DNA of 64,000 nt from Allomuricauda sp. (GCA_017795045.1 CP051244.1:2903198-2967197), one strand, 5' to 3'; shown: positions 35,205-44,389, counted from the stretch's first letter. The notes: generated from the sequence alone by a model not told the origin. Numbers and translations: made by a program.

Positions 35205-36140
35205 TTACTCTACTGCTTGAAGATTTAGTTTTCGACATTTACTCCTTAAGTTTTCCGGTATTTCCAGTGCCTCAGGATGGAAAAGTCCTGCCAGCACTTC
35301 TATTCCGTTCACCAAGGTATTGGCCGATGATTGCGTGAACATATCGTAGTCCGCAATAAAAACCTTCCCTTCCTTGACCGCCTTGATGTCATCCCATCCC
35401 GGCCGCTGCATTAAAAGATGGATTTCCTCCATGGTTCGGTCAATCCCAAAACCACAGGGAGCAATGACCAAGACCTCCGGATTGTATTGTCTGATTTTTG
35501 ACCAAGAGGTGACCACACTATCCCCAGACGGATTGGAAAGCATATCCACACCTCCCGCATAGGCAATCTGATGGGGAATCCAATGACCGCAGTTGAATAT
35601 GGGCTGAATCCACTCCATGAGCATGACCCGCTTGGGCAGTGCCTTGGCCGAACGCAATTGGTCGGTCACCAAACCAATACGTTTATGAAGTCCTTCCAAA
35701 TACCTATAGGCCACTTCTTCCCGGTCCAAAGCCTTCGCAATGGTAATGGCCGATTCAAAAACATCTTCCAAGGATTCAGGGCTAATGGATATCAACTCAG
35801 GTTGCTTCTTCAGATTGGCCACGGCAGCCGATGTACAAGCGGTATCAATCTGGCAAACATCGCACATGTCCTGGGTGAAAATAATATCCGGGGCCATTTG
35901 CTCCAAAAGCTTTTCATCCACATAATACAATTGCTTCCCCTGATGTTTGCTTGCCGAGAAAAGGGAATCGATTTCCTGACTGGACAAATTTTTCCCTTCA
36001 AGAATACAGCGTACCACAGGTTTCTTTTCCCTCAAGGCCTGTTCGGGACATTCAAAGGTGATTCCCATCAAATGTCCATCGAGCCCCATATCATAAAGCA
36101 TTTGGGTAACGGCCGGCAAAAAGGAACAGACTTTCAACAT
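35205..36140 (-). CDS. BtuF-like cobalamin-binding protein without signal peptide
   Basis: A 311-residue periplasmic-binding-fold protein (COG0614 type). It opens VCSFLPAVTQMLYDMGL, and the central motif CDVC (93-96) with Cys102 and the later HWIPHQ are typical of the family called cobalamin-binding protein. It has no signal peptide, so it may act in the cytoplasm or leave by another route. It lies 17 bp downstream of btuB and shares its riboswitch-controlled transcript, supporting a role in B12 handling. Confidence 0.83.
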   Translation of the reverse strand: MLKVCSFLPAVTQMLYDMGLDGHLMGITFECPEQALREKKPVVRCILEGKNLSSQEIDSLFSASKHQGKQLYYVDEKLLEQMAPDIIFTQDMCDVCQIDTACTSAAVANLKKQPELISISPESLEDVFESAITIAKALDREEVAYRYLEGLHKRIGLVTDQLRSAKALPKRVMLMEWIQPIFNCGHWIPHQIAYAGGVDMLSNPSGDSVVTSWSKIRQYNPEVLVIAPCGFGIDRTMEEIHLLMQRPGWDDIKAVKEGKVFIADYDMFTQSSANTLVNGIEVLAGLFHPEALEIPENLRSKCRKLNLQAVE

Positions 36141-36157
36141 AGGATTGCAACGGGTGT

Positions 36158-38014
36158 TTATAGGTTCAAATTCAACCCAAAGGCCAGATTCCTACCACGA
36201 GTGGTAAAGCCGATGACTTCAGTATATTCTTCGTTCAATAGGTTATAGCCATTGACAAATACTTTCAACCTGTTGGGTAACAATTGATGCTCCACATACA
36301 GATTCACCAAGGAAAATGCCTCCAAGGGTTCATCCGTAAAAGTCATGAAATTGGTGTCAAAACGTTCCCCAGTATAGGCGTAGCTCAAGGAAAGGTTGGT
36401 GGTTTCACAAACTTGGTAGCCCAATGCCAAATTCACCTTGTGCTTGGGAATTCGAATGGCATTGTCCCCTTTTCGTTCCGTAAAAGTATAGTTCGCATTG
36501 ATGTCCAAAACATCAAAAGGGTTCCAAGACAACTCTACTTCCACCCCATTGGCATCGATTTCATCAGAAATGTTGATGCTGGTGAAGTTCTGGTCATACC
36601 CGATGGCATTCTTCTCATTCCGATTGAAATACAGGGCACTCAAACGCAATCCATCATTGACTTTATACTCCACACCTCCTTCAAGGGTTCTGTTCTCCTC
36701 GGGTTCCAAGTCTGGATTGGACCCAAAATCCCCGAACAATTGGGTCAAACTTGGGGTAATGTACGATGTGGCATACGACCCGAACAGCTTTACATACCCA
36801 TTGGCGGATGGAAAAACGTAGGAAGGGTTAAGATTGTATACAAAATGACTACCATACTCGGAGTGATTGTTCCAACGTCCACCCACATTCAAATTCAATC
36901 CAAAATCGGAAACATAGACCACATTGGCATAGGGATCAACGATATTGAAATCCGTATCATTGGAAAACGTAGCCTCATCCTTGAGATAATTTACGCCCAA
37001 AATGGTATGCCATTTATCGTGGATCACATATTTGTTATAAAAATCAAGTACTAGGTTTTTCCCGTCCGATATACTCTCGCCATAGGTGCTTTTGGAATCC
37101 GTCTCATAATCCGTATACGCTGCGTTCAGGTGCAGCGACCCCTTCCCATATGCAAAAGATGAGGCGACTCCGGCCCTCTTCTGGTCCACTCTGGAACGGT
37201 TAGGGGCCTCCATGAAATCGGCATCAAATTCATTCGAATATCGGGTCTGGTTTCCATATACGGACAATCTAAAATCCTCAGAGAATTGATACCCCAATTT
37301 AACGTTGGTGCTGAAATGGGAAAAATTGTCCTCTTCATTTTCCGGGGTCACCGCAGCGGAAAGCCCTTTGGAACTCCGGTTGGAGAAATCCACCAGATAA
37401 TCGAACTTATCCAAGGTCCCGTTCAAGGAAACTGCATTGCTGAGGTTGCCCAAATTGTAGTTCTGGTCATCGGCCGTCTGATTGGTCCCAACCGTGGTTT
37501 GAAAATTCCCTGCCAGTTTTTCTTTGGAGCTTTTCTTGGTGGTGATGTTGATTACTGCCGTAGCGGCATTGGTCCCGTAGAGGGTACTGGCCGCTCCCTT
37601 GATAATCTCTATGGTCTCAATGTTTGCGGTGGAAAGTAAACGCAAATCGTATTCTTGGCTAAAGGATGATGGATCGGAAACCCTGATCCCGTCAATGATG
37701 ACCAAAACCTGTCTTCCTCGACCGCCACGGGCAAAAACACCCAAAACATCGCCGTCACGTCCACGGCTTCCCGTAATCTCGATCCCACTCTTGGTGTTGA
37801 TGATCTGGGCCACGGTCTGGCCTTGTTTTCGTTCCAGTTCCTCGGCAGTGATCTTGATCACGGTCTTTCCTGAATTCTCACGCTTTAGTTCAAATTTGGA
37901 ATCGCTCACTACAACCTCATCCAATTGTTGCACGTGGGCCGAATCTTGTTGTTGGGCACAAAGTCCCTTGCCTGCCAAAAGGGCGGCACATAACCATAAA
38001 TGATTTTTCTTCAT
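36158..38014 (-). CDS. btuB: TonB-dependent cobalamin receptor
   Basis: A 618-residue outer-membrane receptor with a signal peptide (to about residue 20, GLCAQ). A TonB-box-like stretch LDEVVVSDSK precedes the plug, which contains QVLVIIDGIRVSDP and IEIIKGAASTLYGTNAATAVINI (split across about residues 105-153). The barrel ends in a GLNLNL strand. The length matches BtuB. The cobalamin riboswitch directly upstream makes B12 or corrinoid import the likely role. Confidence 0.93.
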   Translation of the reverse strand: MKKNHLWLCAALLAGKGLCAQQQDSAHVQQLDEVVVSDSKFELKRENSGKTVIKITAEELERKQGQTVAQIINTKSGIEITGSRGRDGDVLGVFARGGRGRQVLVIIDGIRVSDPSSFSQEYDLRLLSTANIETIEIIKGAASTLYGTNAATAVINITTKKSSKEKLAGNFQTTVGTNQTADDQNYNLGNLSNAVSLNGTLDKFDYLVDFSNRSSKGLSAAVTPENEEDNFSHFSTNVKLGYQFSEDFRLSVYGNQTRYSNEFDADFMEAPNRSRVDQKRAGVASSFAYGKGSLHLNAAYTDYETDSKSTYGESISDGKNLVLDFYNKYVIHDKWHTILGVNYLKDEATFSNDTDFNIVDPYANVVYVSDFGLNLNVGGRWNNHSEYGSHFVYNLNPSYVFPSANGYVKLFGSYATSYITPSLTQLFGDFGSNPDLEPEENRTLEGGVEYKVNDGLRLSALYFNRNEKNAIGYDQNFTSINISDEIDANGVEVELSWNPFDVLDINANYTFTERKGDNAIRIPKHKVNLALGYQVCETTNLSLSYAYTGERFDTNFMTFTDEPLEAFSLVNLYVEHQLLPNRLKVFVNGYNLLNEEYTEVIGFTTRGRNLAFGLNLNL

Positions 38015-38092
38015 TTCGTTTAAATCAATAAACGGGAGCGTAGTATGGTGTTCATACGCAAACTTTTATCCCGAAAGTTTAACATTGTTTGT

Positions 38093-38295
38093 TTGAATTT
38101 GGCAGGTCTCCTGACTTGCTTTATGCGGTTTAACCTTCCCATCCCGGTCGGACAGTGGTTTAGAAGAAACCGCATCCCTTTTTAAGGGTGCCAAAACAAG
38201 TTTGGCATAAACTTACAGTTGCGGGAACAGTTCCGGATTTTCACCGGATTCCCTTTTAATCACACGTCAACAACAACGTGCAAACCAAAATTCAA
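38093..38295 (-). promoter_or_regulatory. Cobalamin (B12) riboswitch
   Basis: On the minus strand the conserved core reads GGGAATCCGGTGAAAATCCGG (split at 38232-38253), then CCGCAACTGTAAG (plus 38213-38225), and finally GTCAGGAGACCTGCC (plus 38101-38115). The outer P1 stem is formed by 38285-38295 with 38093-38102. It sits 79 bp before btuB. AAACTTT/AAAGTTT (38060-38080) may be part of the expression platform. High B12 should shut off btuB and the BtuF-like gene. Confidence 0.93.
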
Positions 38296-38324
38296 CGCGA
38301 AAGTAATCAATCTGTTTAATCTTT

Positions 38325-38354
38325 TTTGGCAAAAGTTAATTAATCTTACTTTTG
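38325..38354 (+). promoter_or_regulatory. Putative promoter of the B12 ABC-transporter operon
   Basis: TTTG (38325-38328), an 18-base spacer and TACTTTTG (38347-38354, exact TAnnTTTG) form the best full Bacteroidota promoter in the window. The box ends 4 bases before the ATG, so the message would be leaderless and cannot carry a riboswitch. Confidence 0.6.
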
Positions 38355-38358
38355 GTCC

Positions 38359-39519
38359 ATGGCAAAAAAACAGTTATCCAGACTCCTCATTGGAATCGCT
38401 TCCTTGCTCTTGGTTTTGGGCTGCGGAGAAAAAAAGAAGGCACCAGTCATCGACCTAGTAACTGCAGAGGAACCCCAAATCCAATATGCTACGGGCTTTA
38501 CAGTCCAACACAATGGCCAGTTTACCGAAATTGAGGTTACGGCAGCTTGGCCCGGTTCCGAAAAAAGTTTCAAGTATGCCTTGGTGCCCAGGGAGAAATT
38601 AGCGGTCATTACCTTGCCTAGCGACGCCTATGATGCCATCGTGGCGATACCGGTTGAGCGCATGGTAATTACTTCAACTACTCATATTCCTTCCTTGGAA
38701 GCCTTGGGTGTACTCGAATCCGTAGTCGGGTTTCCCAATACCGATTTGATTTCATCTACTGCCACCCGGCAGCGAATCGACCAAGGCCTGATCAAAGAAT
38801 TGGGTACCAATGAGAATATCAATACCGAGGTGGTCTTGGAACTCAACCCCGAACTGGTCATGGGATTTGGAATCAATGATACCAACAAGGCTTATGACAT
38901 TGTCAAACGCGCTGGAATTCCCGTGGTCTATAATGGGGATTGGGTGGAACAGACCCCATTGGGAAAAGCGGAATGGATCAAATTCTTCGCCCCTTTCTTT
39001 CAGAAAGAAATGGAGGCCGATAGCATTTTTAACGATATTGAAAAGTCCTATCAAGAGGCCAAACTGTTGGCCAAAAATGCCAAAGAACGTCCTACCGTAC
39101 TTACTGGGGGTCTCTACAAGGATGTGTGGTACGTTTCCGGTGGAAAAAGTTGGATGGCCCAATTTTTAGAAGATGCCAATACTGATTATATCTGGGCCGA
39201 TACCGAAGAGACCGGGGGAATCGGTTTAAGTTTGGAAGCCGTCCTGGAAAAAGCGCAGCAAGCAGATTATTGGTTGAATCCGTCCCTTCACGGAACGTAT
39301 GAAGAATTGGAACAAGCCAACATCCATTACCTCCAATTTTCGGCATTTTCCAATAAGAAGGTATATTCCAATGCCATCAGGAAGGGAGCCACGGGTGGAT
39401 TGGTTTTTTATGAATTGGCACCCCAACGCCCCGATTTGGTGTTGAAAGACCTTATTTCCATCTTGCATCCGGGACTCTTGCCTAGTTATGAACCTCATTT
39501 TTACAGGCCTTTGCAGTAG
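38359..39519 (+). CDS. ABC transporter substrate-binding lipoprotein (BtuF/FecB-like)
   Basis: A 386-residue lipoprotein (signal ending LVLGC, cysteine 22) with a type III periplasmic-binding fold: SLEALGVLESVVGFP near residue 113, ELNPELVMGFG near 160 and the closing helix pattern of siderophore/B12 binders. It is the first gene of an operon with a FecCD permease and an ATPase. Position next to btuB argues for cobalamin; iron-siderophore remains the alternative. Confidence 0.88.
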   Translation: MAKKQLSRLLIGIASLLLVLGCGEKKKAPVIDLVTAEEPQIQYATGFTVQHNGQFTEIEVTAAWPGSEKSFKYALVPREKLAVITLPSDAYDAIVAIPVERMVITSTTHIPSLEALGVLESVVGFPNTDLISSTATRQRIDQGLIKELGTNENINTEVVLELNPELVMGFGINDTNKAYDIVKRAGIPVVYNGDWVEQTPLGKAEWIKFFAPFFQKEMEADSIFNDIEKSYQEAKLLAKNAKERPTVLTGGLYKDVWYVSGGKSWMAQFLEDANTDYIWADTEETGGIGLSLEAVLEKAQQADYWLNPSLHGTYEELEQANIHYLQFSAFSNKKVYSNAIRKGATGGLVFYELAPQRPDLVLKDLISILHPGLLPSYEPHFYRPLQ

Positions 39520-40551
39520 ATGTCGCACCCAAGATCATATCGCCTTTCCTTTGTGCTGATTTCGGTCGCACTCTGCCTTGCAGTGGTATTGAACATCAGT
39601 TCGGGTTCCGTTTCCATTCCCTTTTCGGCAACCCTCTCCGGACTTTTGGGCAAACCCTTGGAAGTGCCCTCATGGGAATACATTCTTTGGGACTATCGGG
39701 TTCCCAAAGCGCTTACGGCACTTTTGGTAGGCGGTGGACTTTCCCTGAGCGGACTCTTGATGCAGACCCTGTTCCGAAATCCACTGGCAGGACCCTTTGT
39801 CTTGGGCATTAGCTCCGGCGCCAGTCTGGGAGCTGCACTGCTTTTAATGGGGGCTTCTTTTGTTTCAAGCTTTGCTTCCCTGTCTTTTGTCGGTGATGTT
39901 TCCTTGGCCATTGCTGCCAGTCTAGGCAGTTTTTTGGTATTGGCCGTAGTGCTCATTGTTGCACAACGTATTCGTGACACCATGGCCCTATTGATCATCG
40001 GGTTGATGTTTGGCAGTATCACCTCGGCATTGGTCAGCGTACTGGCCTATTTTACCAGCGCGGAAAGTTTACAGCGCTTCATATTTTGGTCTTTTGGTAG
40101 CGTGGGCAATTTGAGTTCCCAACAATTGTCCTTGTTGACGGGGATTGTGATTTTGGGCGTCTTGCTCTGTGTGCTCTCCATCAAGGCGCTGAATGCCTTC
40201 CTTTTGGGGGAACATTATGCAAAAAGTCTTGGGGTTTCCCTGAAAAAATCAAGGTTGGTCATCATCATCGCAGCGGGTTTGTTGGCCGGTGGGATTACCG
40301 CCTTTGCCGGACCCATTGTCTTCATCGGATTGGCGGTACCTCATCTTACCCGACAGATATTCGACACCATGGAGCATCGCATTTTAGTGCCTGCCGTATT
40401 CCTTTATGGAGCCATCTTGATGCTGCTCTGTGATACCTTGGCCCAATTGCCCAACTCGGTGAACGTATTGCCCATTAATGCGATTACCTCATTGGTAGGG
40501 GCACCCGTGGTGATTTGGTTGTTGGTACGAAAACGTAAAATGATATTCTGA
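39520..40551 (+). CDS. FecCD-family ABC transporter permease (BtuC-like)
   Basis: A 343-residue inner-membrane permease with about nine to ten helices. The segment RVPKALTALLVGGGLSLSG near residue 62 and GPIVFIGLAVPHLTR near 263 are hallmarks of the FecCD/BtuC family. It begins right after the stop of the binding-protein gene and its last base overlaps the ATPase start, showing tight coupling. Confidence 0.92.
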   Translation: MSHPRSYRLSFVLISVALCLAVVLNISSGSVSIPFSATLSGLLGKPLEVPSWEYILWDYRVPKALTALLVGGGLSLSGLLMQTLFRNPLAGPFVLGISSGASLGAALLLMGASFVSSFASLSFVGDVSLAIAASLGSFLVLAVVLIVAQRIRDTMALLIIGLMFGSITSALVSVLAYFTSAESLQRFIFWSFGSVGNLSSQQLSLLTGIVILGVLLCVLSIKALNAFLLGEHYAKSLGVSLKKSRLVIIIAAGLLAGGITAFAGPIVFIGLAVPHLTRQIFDTMEHRILVPAVFLYGAILMLLCDTLAQLPNSVNVLPINAITSLVGAPVVIWLLVRKRKMIF

Positions 40552-41330
40552 TGGAAAACGTTGAAAAACATATCCTTTCCACCAAAGAACTGACCATTGG
40601 GTATGGTTCAAAAGTTGTGGCAGAACACATCAATTTTTCTTTGGAAACGGGAACGCTGTGTGGTATTGTAGGAGCCAACGGAATTGGAAAATCCACTTTG
40701 CTACGCACCTTGGGTGGTTTCCAACCCAAACTAGGTGGCAGCATTTACCTGAAAAGCAAAGCATTGGAGAACCATTCCCCATCTGAAATGGCCCAAAAAC
40801 TCAGTGTGGTCCTTACCGAACCCCCTGCTTCCAAAAATCTCACCGTCCAAGAATTGATTGCTTTGGGAAGACAACCCTATACCAACTGGTTGGGAAGCCT
40901 TTCTTCAATGGACAAAGACCACATTGACCAAAGTATAAATGCTTTTTTACTCAACGATTTACGGAATGCCAAATGCCACGAACTGAGCGATGGTCAGTTG
41001 CAACGGGTTCTTATTGCCCGGGCCATGGCCCAAGACACTCCTTTGATTCTGTTGGATGAGCCCACCACCCATTTGGACCTCTACCACAAGGTTCAAATCT
41101 TGAAATTGTTACAGCAATTGGCCCATCAAAACCAAAAAACCATTCTCTTTACCACCCATGAGATTGATTTGGCCATTCAGCTGTGCGATAAGACCTTGAT
41201 TCTGGATGGTATCGATAATCCCTTCGGGGCGCCTTGCGAATTGATTGAGCAGCATCATTTTGAGCGCCTGTTTCCTTCGGAAATGATTCAGTTTGATGCC
41301 AAAACAGGCACATTTAAGGTGAATAAGTAA
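40551..41330 (+). CDS. ABC transporter ATP-binding protein (BtuD-like)
   Basis: A 259-residue ATPase with Walker A GANGIGKST (about residues 43-51; the usual P and A are replaced by A and I), signature LSDGQLQRV and Walker B LILLDEPTTHLD. It powers import through the FecCD permease. The signature LSDGQ instead of LSGGQ is a common variant in this family. Third gene of the operon. Confidence 0.92.
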   Translation: MENVEKHILSTKELTIGYGSKVVAEHINFSLETGTLCGIVGANGIGKSTLLRTLGGFQPKLGGSIYLKSKALENHSPSEMAQKLSVVLTEPPASKNLTVQELIALGRQPYTNWLGSLSSMDKDHIDQSINAFLLNDLRNAKCHELSDGQLQRVLIARAMAQDTPLILLDEPTTHLDLYHKVQILKLLQQLAHQNQKTILFTTHEIDLAIQLCDKTLILDGIDNPFGAPCELIEQHHFERLFPSEMIQFDAKTGTFKVNK

Positions 41331-41390
41331 GTTTATTTTCCGTTTCGGCATCCGTCGGAATCCGTTATCTTTATCCGAAGAAATCTTTTC

Positions 41391-42737
41391 ATGAGCGCAG
41401 AACTTATCTATCTCATTATAGGAATCATTGCCTTGGCCTTGGGGCTGTTTGGTGGTATGTACATCCAAAAGTTAAAGACCAAGTCCACCGAAAGTGTTTG
41501 GGGCGAACGGGAACAGCAACTCCATGCCTCCATCAAATCCTTAAATGACAAATTGTTGTTGGGTGATGAGGAACGGAAACAGTTACAATCCGAAAAGGAA
41601 CAGCAAAGCAACCAGTTGGTGCGTTATCAGGCCGATTTGGAAAACCTTCAACTCAAAAACAGGGAACAAAAGGAAGAGGTTGAAAAACTACAGGAAAAGT
41701 TCACCAAAGAGTTTGAGGTCCTTGCCAACAAAATTCTGGAAGAAAAAAGTGAAAAGTTCACCAAGAGCAATAAAGAGAACATCGAGAACATCCTCACTCC
41801 TCTCAACAAAAAGATAAAGGAGTTTGAGGAAAAGGTGGAAAATTCGCAAAAGGAGAACATCAGCATACACTCTGCCCTCAAAGAACAGTTGCTCCACCTC
41901 CAAAACCAAAACCTTAAAATTACCCAAGAGGCCGAAAACCTGACCAAAGCATTGAAGGGGGATAGCAAAATGCAGGGGAACTGGGGAGAATTGGTATTGG
42001 AACGGGTCTTGGAAAAGTCTGGTTTGGAGAAAGATAGGGAGTATAGCGTTCAGCAAAGCTTTACCCGTGATGATGGCAGTAGGGTCATGCCCGATGTCAT
42101 CATCCACCTACCCGATGGTAAAAAAATGGTCGTGGATTCCAAGGTCTCATTGACCGATTACGAGCGGTATACCAATGCCGAGGAAGATGACAAGCCCAAA
42201 TTCCTAAAAGACCATATCAACTCGCTGCGAAAGCACGTGGAACAGTTATCCGCCAAAAAATATGAGGACCTCTATGAAATGGAAAGTCCGGATTTTGTAT
42301 TGATGTTCGTACCTATTGAGCCCGCCTTTGCCGTGGCCATAAACGAGGACGTTTCGCTTTACAACAAGGCCTTTGAACAAAACATTGTCATTGTGACCCC
42401 ATCTACATTGCTTGCCACACTGCGCACCATTGATACCATGTGGAGCAATGAGAAACAGCAAAAAAATGCCATTGAGATTGCCCGACAGGCCGGCGCCCTC
42501 TATGACAAGTTTGAAGGTTTTGTATCCGATTTGACCAAAGTGGGCAAGAAAATGGACGAAGCTAAAAGTGAGTACCGTGGCGCCATGAACAAGTTGGTGG
42601 ATGGCCGTGGCAACATCATTACCAGTATTGAACGATTGAAAAAAATGGGGGCCAAAGCCAAAAAATCCTTGCCTGAGCCTATTTTAAAGCGTGCCCACGA
42701 GGATGATTTTGAAGAAGACCCTAAACTAGAACTATAA
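41391..42737 (+). CDS. rmuC: DNA recombination protein RmuC homologue
   Basis: A 448-residue protein with an N-terminal transmembrane helix (about residues 4-22), a long coiled coil (about 35-190) and the RmuC nuclease-like domain, seen in MQGNWGELVLERVLEKSGL, LPDGKKMVVDSKVSL and FVPIEPAFAVA. RmuC limits inversions between short inverted repeats; the exact activity is unproven. Unrelated to the B12 operon 60 bp upstream as far as can be seen. Confidence 0.93.
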   Translation: MSAELIYLIIGIIALALGLFGGMYIQKLKTKSTESVWGEREQQLHASIKSLNDKLLLGDEERKQLQSEKEQQSNQLVRYQADLENLQLKNREQKEEVEKLQEKFTKEFEVLANKILEEKSEKFTKSNKENIENILTPLNKKIKEFEEKVENSQKENISIHSALKEQLLHLQNQNLKITQEAENLTKALKGDSKMQGNWGELVLERVLEKSGLEKDREYSVQQSFTRDDGSRVMPDVIIHLPDGKKMVVDSKVSLTDYERYTNAEEDDKPKFLKDHINSLRKHVEQLSAKKYEDLYEMESPDFVLMFVPIEPAFAVAINEDVSLYNKAFEQNIVIVTPSTLLATLRTIDTMWSNEKQQKNAIEIARQAGALYDKFEGFVSDLTKVGKKMDEAKSEYRGAMNKLVDGRGNIITSIERLKKMGAKAKKSLPEPILKRAHEDDFEEDPKLEL

Positions 42738-42740
42738 GCC

Positions 42741-43109
42741 GTGAGAAAGTTTTTATTTATCGCCATTTCCGCCATAGTGTTGGCAATTGCAGCCTATTTC
42801 GCCTTTATCTACTACGTGCCCTTCAGTGAGGGCTATCGCTCTGGGGAACTCATCAAGTTCAGCCGTAGGGGCGTTGTGGTAAAAACCTGGGAAGGACAAA
42901 TCAGTCAAGGGCTTTCGGGCACCAATGTATTTTCCTTTTCCGTGGAGGACAGCCAAACCGAGATCATTGAAAAAATGAAGGAATACCAAGGTCAGTACAT
43001 CAAAGTGACCTACAAGGAACGCTACGCCACCTTCTTTTGGCTGGGCGATACCAAATATTTTATCACCGAAGTGGAAACGGAAAAGTCACCGCTATTCAGA
43101 AATCAATGA
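42741..43109 (+). CDS. Small membrane-anchored protein of unknown function
   Basis: A 122-residue protein with a GTG start, an N-terminal hydrophobic helix (about 4-24) and a small beta-rich domain (LIKFSRRGVVVKTWEGQ, VTYKERYATFFWLGDTKYFI). I recall flavobacterial homologues being called 6-phosphogluconate dehydrogenase, but none of that enzyme's motifs are present. It begins 3 bp after the rmuC stop and its stop overlaps the thioesterase start (ATGA). Confidence 0.82.
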   Translation: MRKFLFIAISAIVLAIAAYFAFIYYVPFSEGYRSGELIKFSRRGVVVKTWEGQISQGLSGTNVFSFSVEDSQTEIIEKMKEYQGQYIKVTYKERYATFFWLGDTKYFITEVETEKSPLFRNQ

Positions 43110-43651
43110 AAAAATTTAAGTCGTCCAAAGAAAGTAGGGTCTCCATTACCGAACTGATGCTTCCCTCCCATTCCAATTTTGGGGGCAAGGTGCATGGTGG
43201 GCACATTCTTAACCTTATGGACCAGATTGCTTTTGCCTGTGCCTCCAAGCATTCGCAAAGCTATTGTGTGACCGCCTCCGTGAACCGGGTAGATTTTTTA
43301 AATCCCATTGAAGTAGGTGAATTGGTCACGCTGAAGGCCTCTATCAACTACACCGGAAAAACCTCCATGGTGGTCGGGGTCCGGGTGGAATCCGAAAATG
43401 TGACCACCGGTGAGGTAAAACACTGCAACTCTTCCTATTTCACCATGGTATCCAAAGGCACTAACGGAAAAAACAAAGCGGTTCCCGGGTTGATTTTAAA
43501 AAGCAAGCAGGACATCCGTCGATTCGCCCGAAGTAAGGAACGGAAGCAATCCGCCTATAATCGCGACAGCAAATACGAATCCAACAACTTTAAGGTAAAC
43601 GAGTTTTTGGAGTTTTTGGAAGGGGAAAACGTGACTATGGATTTGGACTAA
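43106..43651 (+). CDS. Acyl-CoA thioesterase (hotdog fold)
   Basis: A 181-residue single-hotdog thioesterase of the YciA/acyl-CoA hydrolase type: the motif ELMLPSHSNFGGKVHGG then HILNLMDQIAFACAS covers about residues 14-47 and contains the conserved Asn and Asp. It hydrolyses acyl-CoA; chain length is not predictable. The ATG at 43106 overlaps the previous stop. The last 17 bp overlap the 3' end of pgl on the other strand. Confidence 0.9.
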   Translation: MKKFKSSKESRVSITELMLPSHSNFGGKVHGGHILNLMDQIAFACASKHSQSYCVTASVNRVDFLNPIEVGELVTLKASINYTGKTSMVVGVRVESENVTTGEVKHCNSSYFTMVSKGTNGKNKAVPGLILKSKQDIRRFARSKERKQSAYNRDSKYESNNFKVNEFLEFLEGENVTMDLD

Positions 43652-44354
43652 GCCCTGCAGCGGCATCCTCATCCAAAAACCAAACCAGATTGCCTGATGT
43701 TGGATTGACCAGAGCAGCTGGATACACTTCAGAACCTGCTGTTTTCTCAACAATTGCCCTTACTTTTTCCGCCTTGGAAGCTCCGGTGACCAAAAAAGCC
43801 ACTTCTTTGGCCATATTGATGACCTTTCCATTGATTGACACCCTTTTTTGACCTGAATCGGGATGGGTGGCCACTACGCAATGGTCCTCGGCGTTCCAAA
43901 GCTCAATCTCATGGGGGAAAATGGAAGCCGTATGTCCGTCATCGCCCATACCCAGAATGACCAAATCAAACTGGGGAATGCCTTCTATCCTATCCAAATT
44001 GATTTCCAACAGGTTGGCATAGCGCATGGCTTCACCACTGGGGTCATTTTCTCCCAATACACGATGGATATTGGCTTCGGGCACCTCAATTTTTGAAAAT
44101 AGATGCTCCACGGTCATTTTGTAGTTGCTGTCGTCATCGGTAGGAGGAACGCAGCGTTCATCTCCCCAATAAAAATGAATCTTGCTCCAATCAATTTCAT
44201 CCGAAAATTTTTCAGCCAGTACATCAAATACGATTTTGGGTGTGCTCCCCCCGGAAAGGGCCACATGGATCTCCCCCAAACTGGCCTTCTCCTTAAAATA
44301 GGTTGAAAACTGCTCCGCTACTTCTTGTTTGTCACTGTATACTTTTAATTCCAT
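43635..44354 (-). CDS. pgl: 6-phosphogluconolactonase
   Basis: A 239-residue NagB-superfamily enzyme that hydrolyses 6-phosphogluconolactone, the second oxidative pentose phosphate step. Motifs: SGGSTPKIVFDVLAE (about residues 35-49), WGDERCVPP, DSNYKMT and MGDDGHTASIFPH. An ATG 6 bp upstream is also possible. It lies 150 bp downstream of zwf in the same direction; the gap holds a repeat fragment and a 7-bp tandem array. Confidence 0.94.
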   Translation of the reverse strand: MELKVYSDKQEVAEQFSTYFKEKASLGEIHVALSGGSTPKIVFDVLAEKFSDEIDWSKIHFYWGDERCVPPTDDDSNYKMTVEHLFSKIEVPEANIHRVLGENDPSGEAMRYANLLEINLDRIEGIPQFDLVILGMGDDGHTASIFPHEIELWNAEDHCVVATHPDSGQKRVSINGKVINMAKEVAFLVTGASKAEKVRAIVEKTAGSEVYPAALVNPTSGNLVWFLDEDAAAGLSPNP

Positions 44355-44389
44355 CAACATCTAATTTCATTTGTTCTTGACTAAACTGG

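Noticed and set aside
36284..37054. A 256-residue plus-strand frame
   Set aside because: It is antisense to btuB and shows low-complexity Ile/His composition with no family features.
42741..43109. Possible 6-phosphogluconate dehydrogenase label for the small membrane protein
   Set aside because: The protein has one helix and a 90-residue beta domain with no NAD-binding or substrate motif; the real gnd is at 46205.
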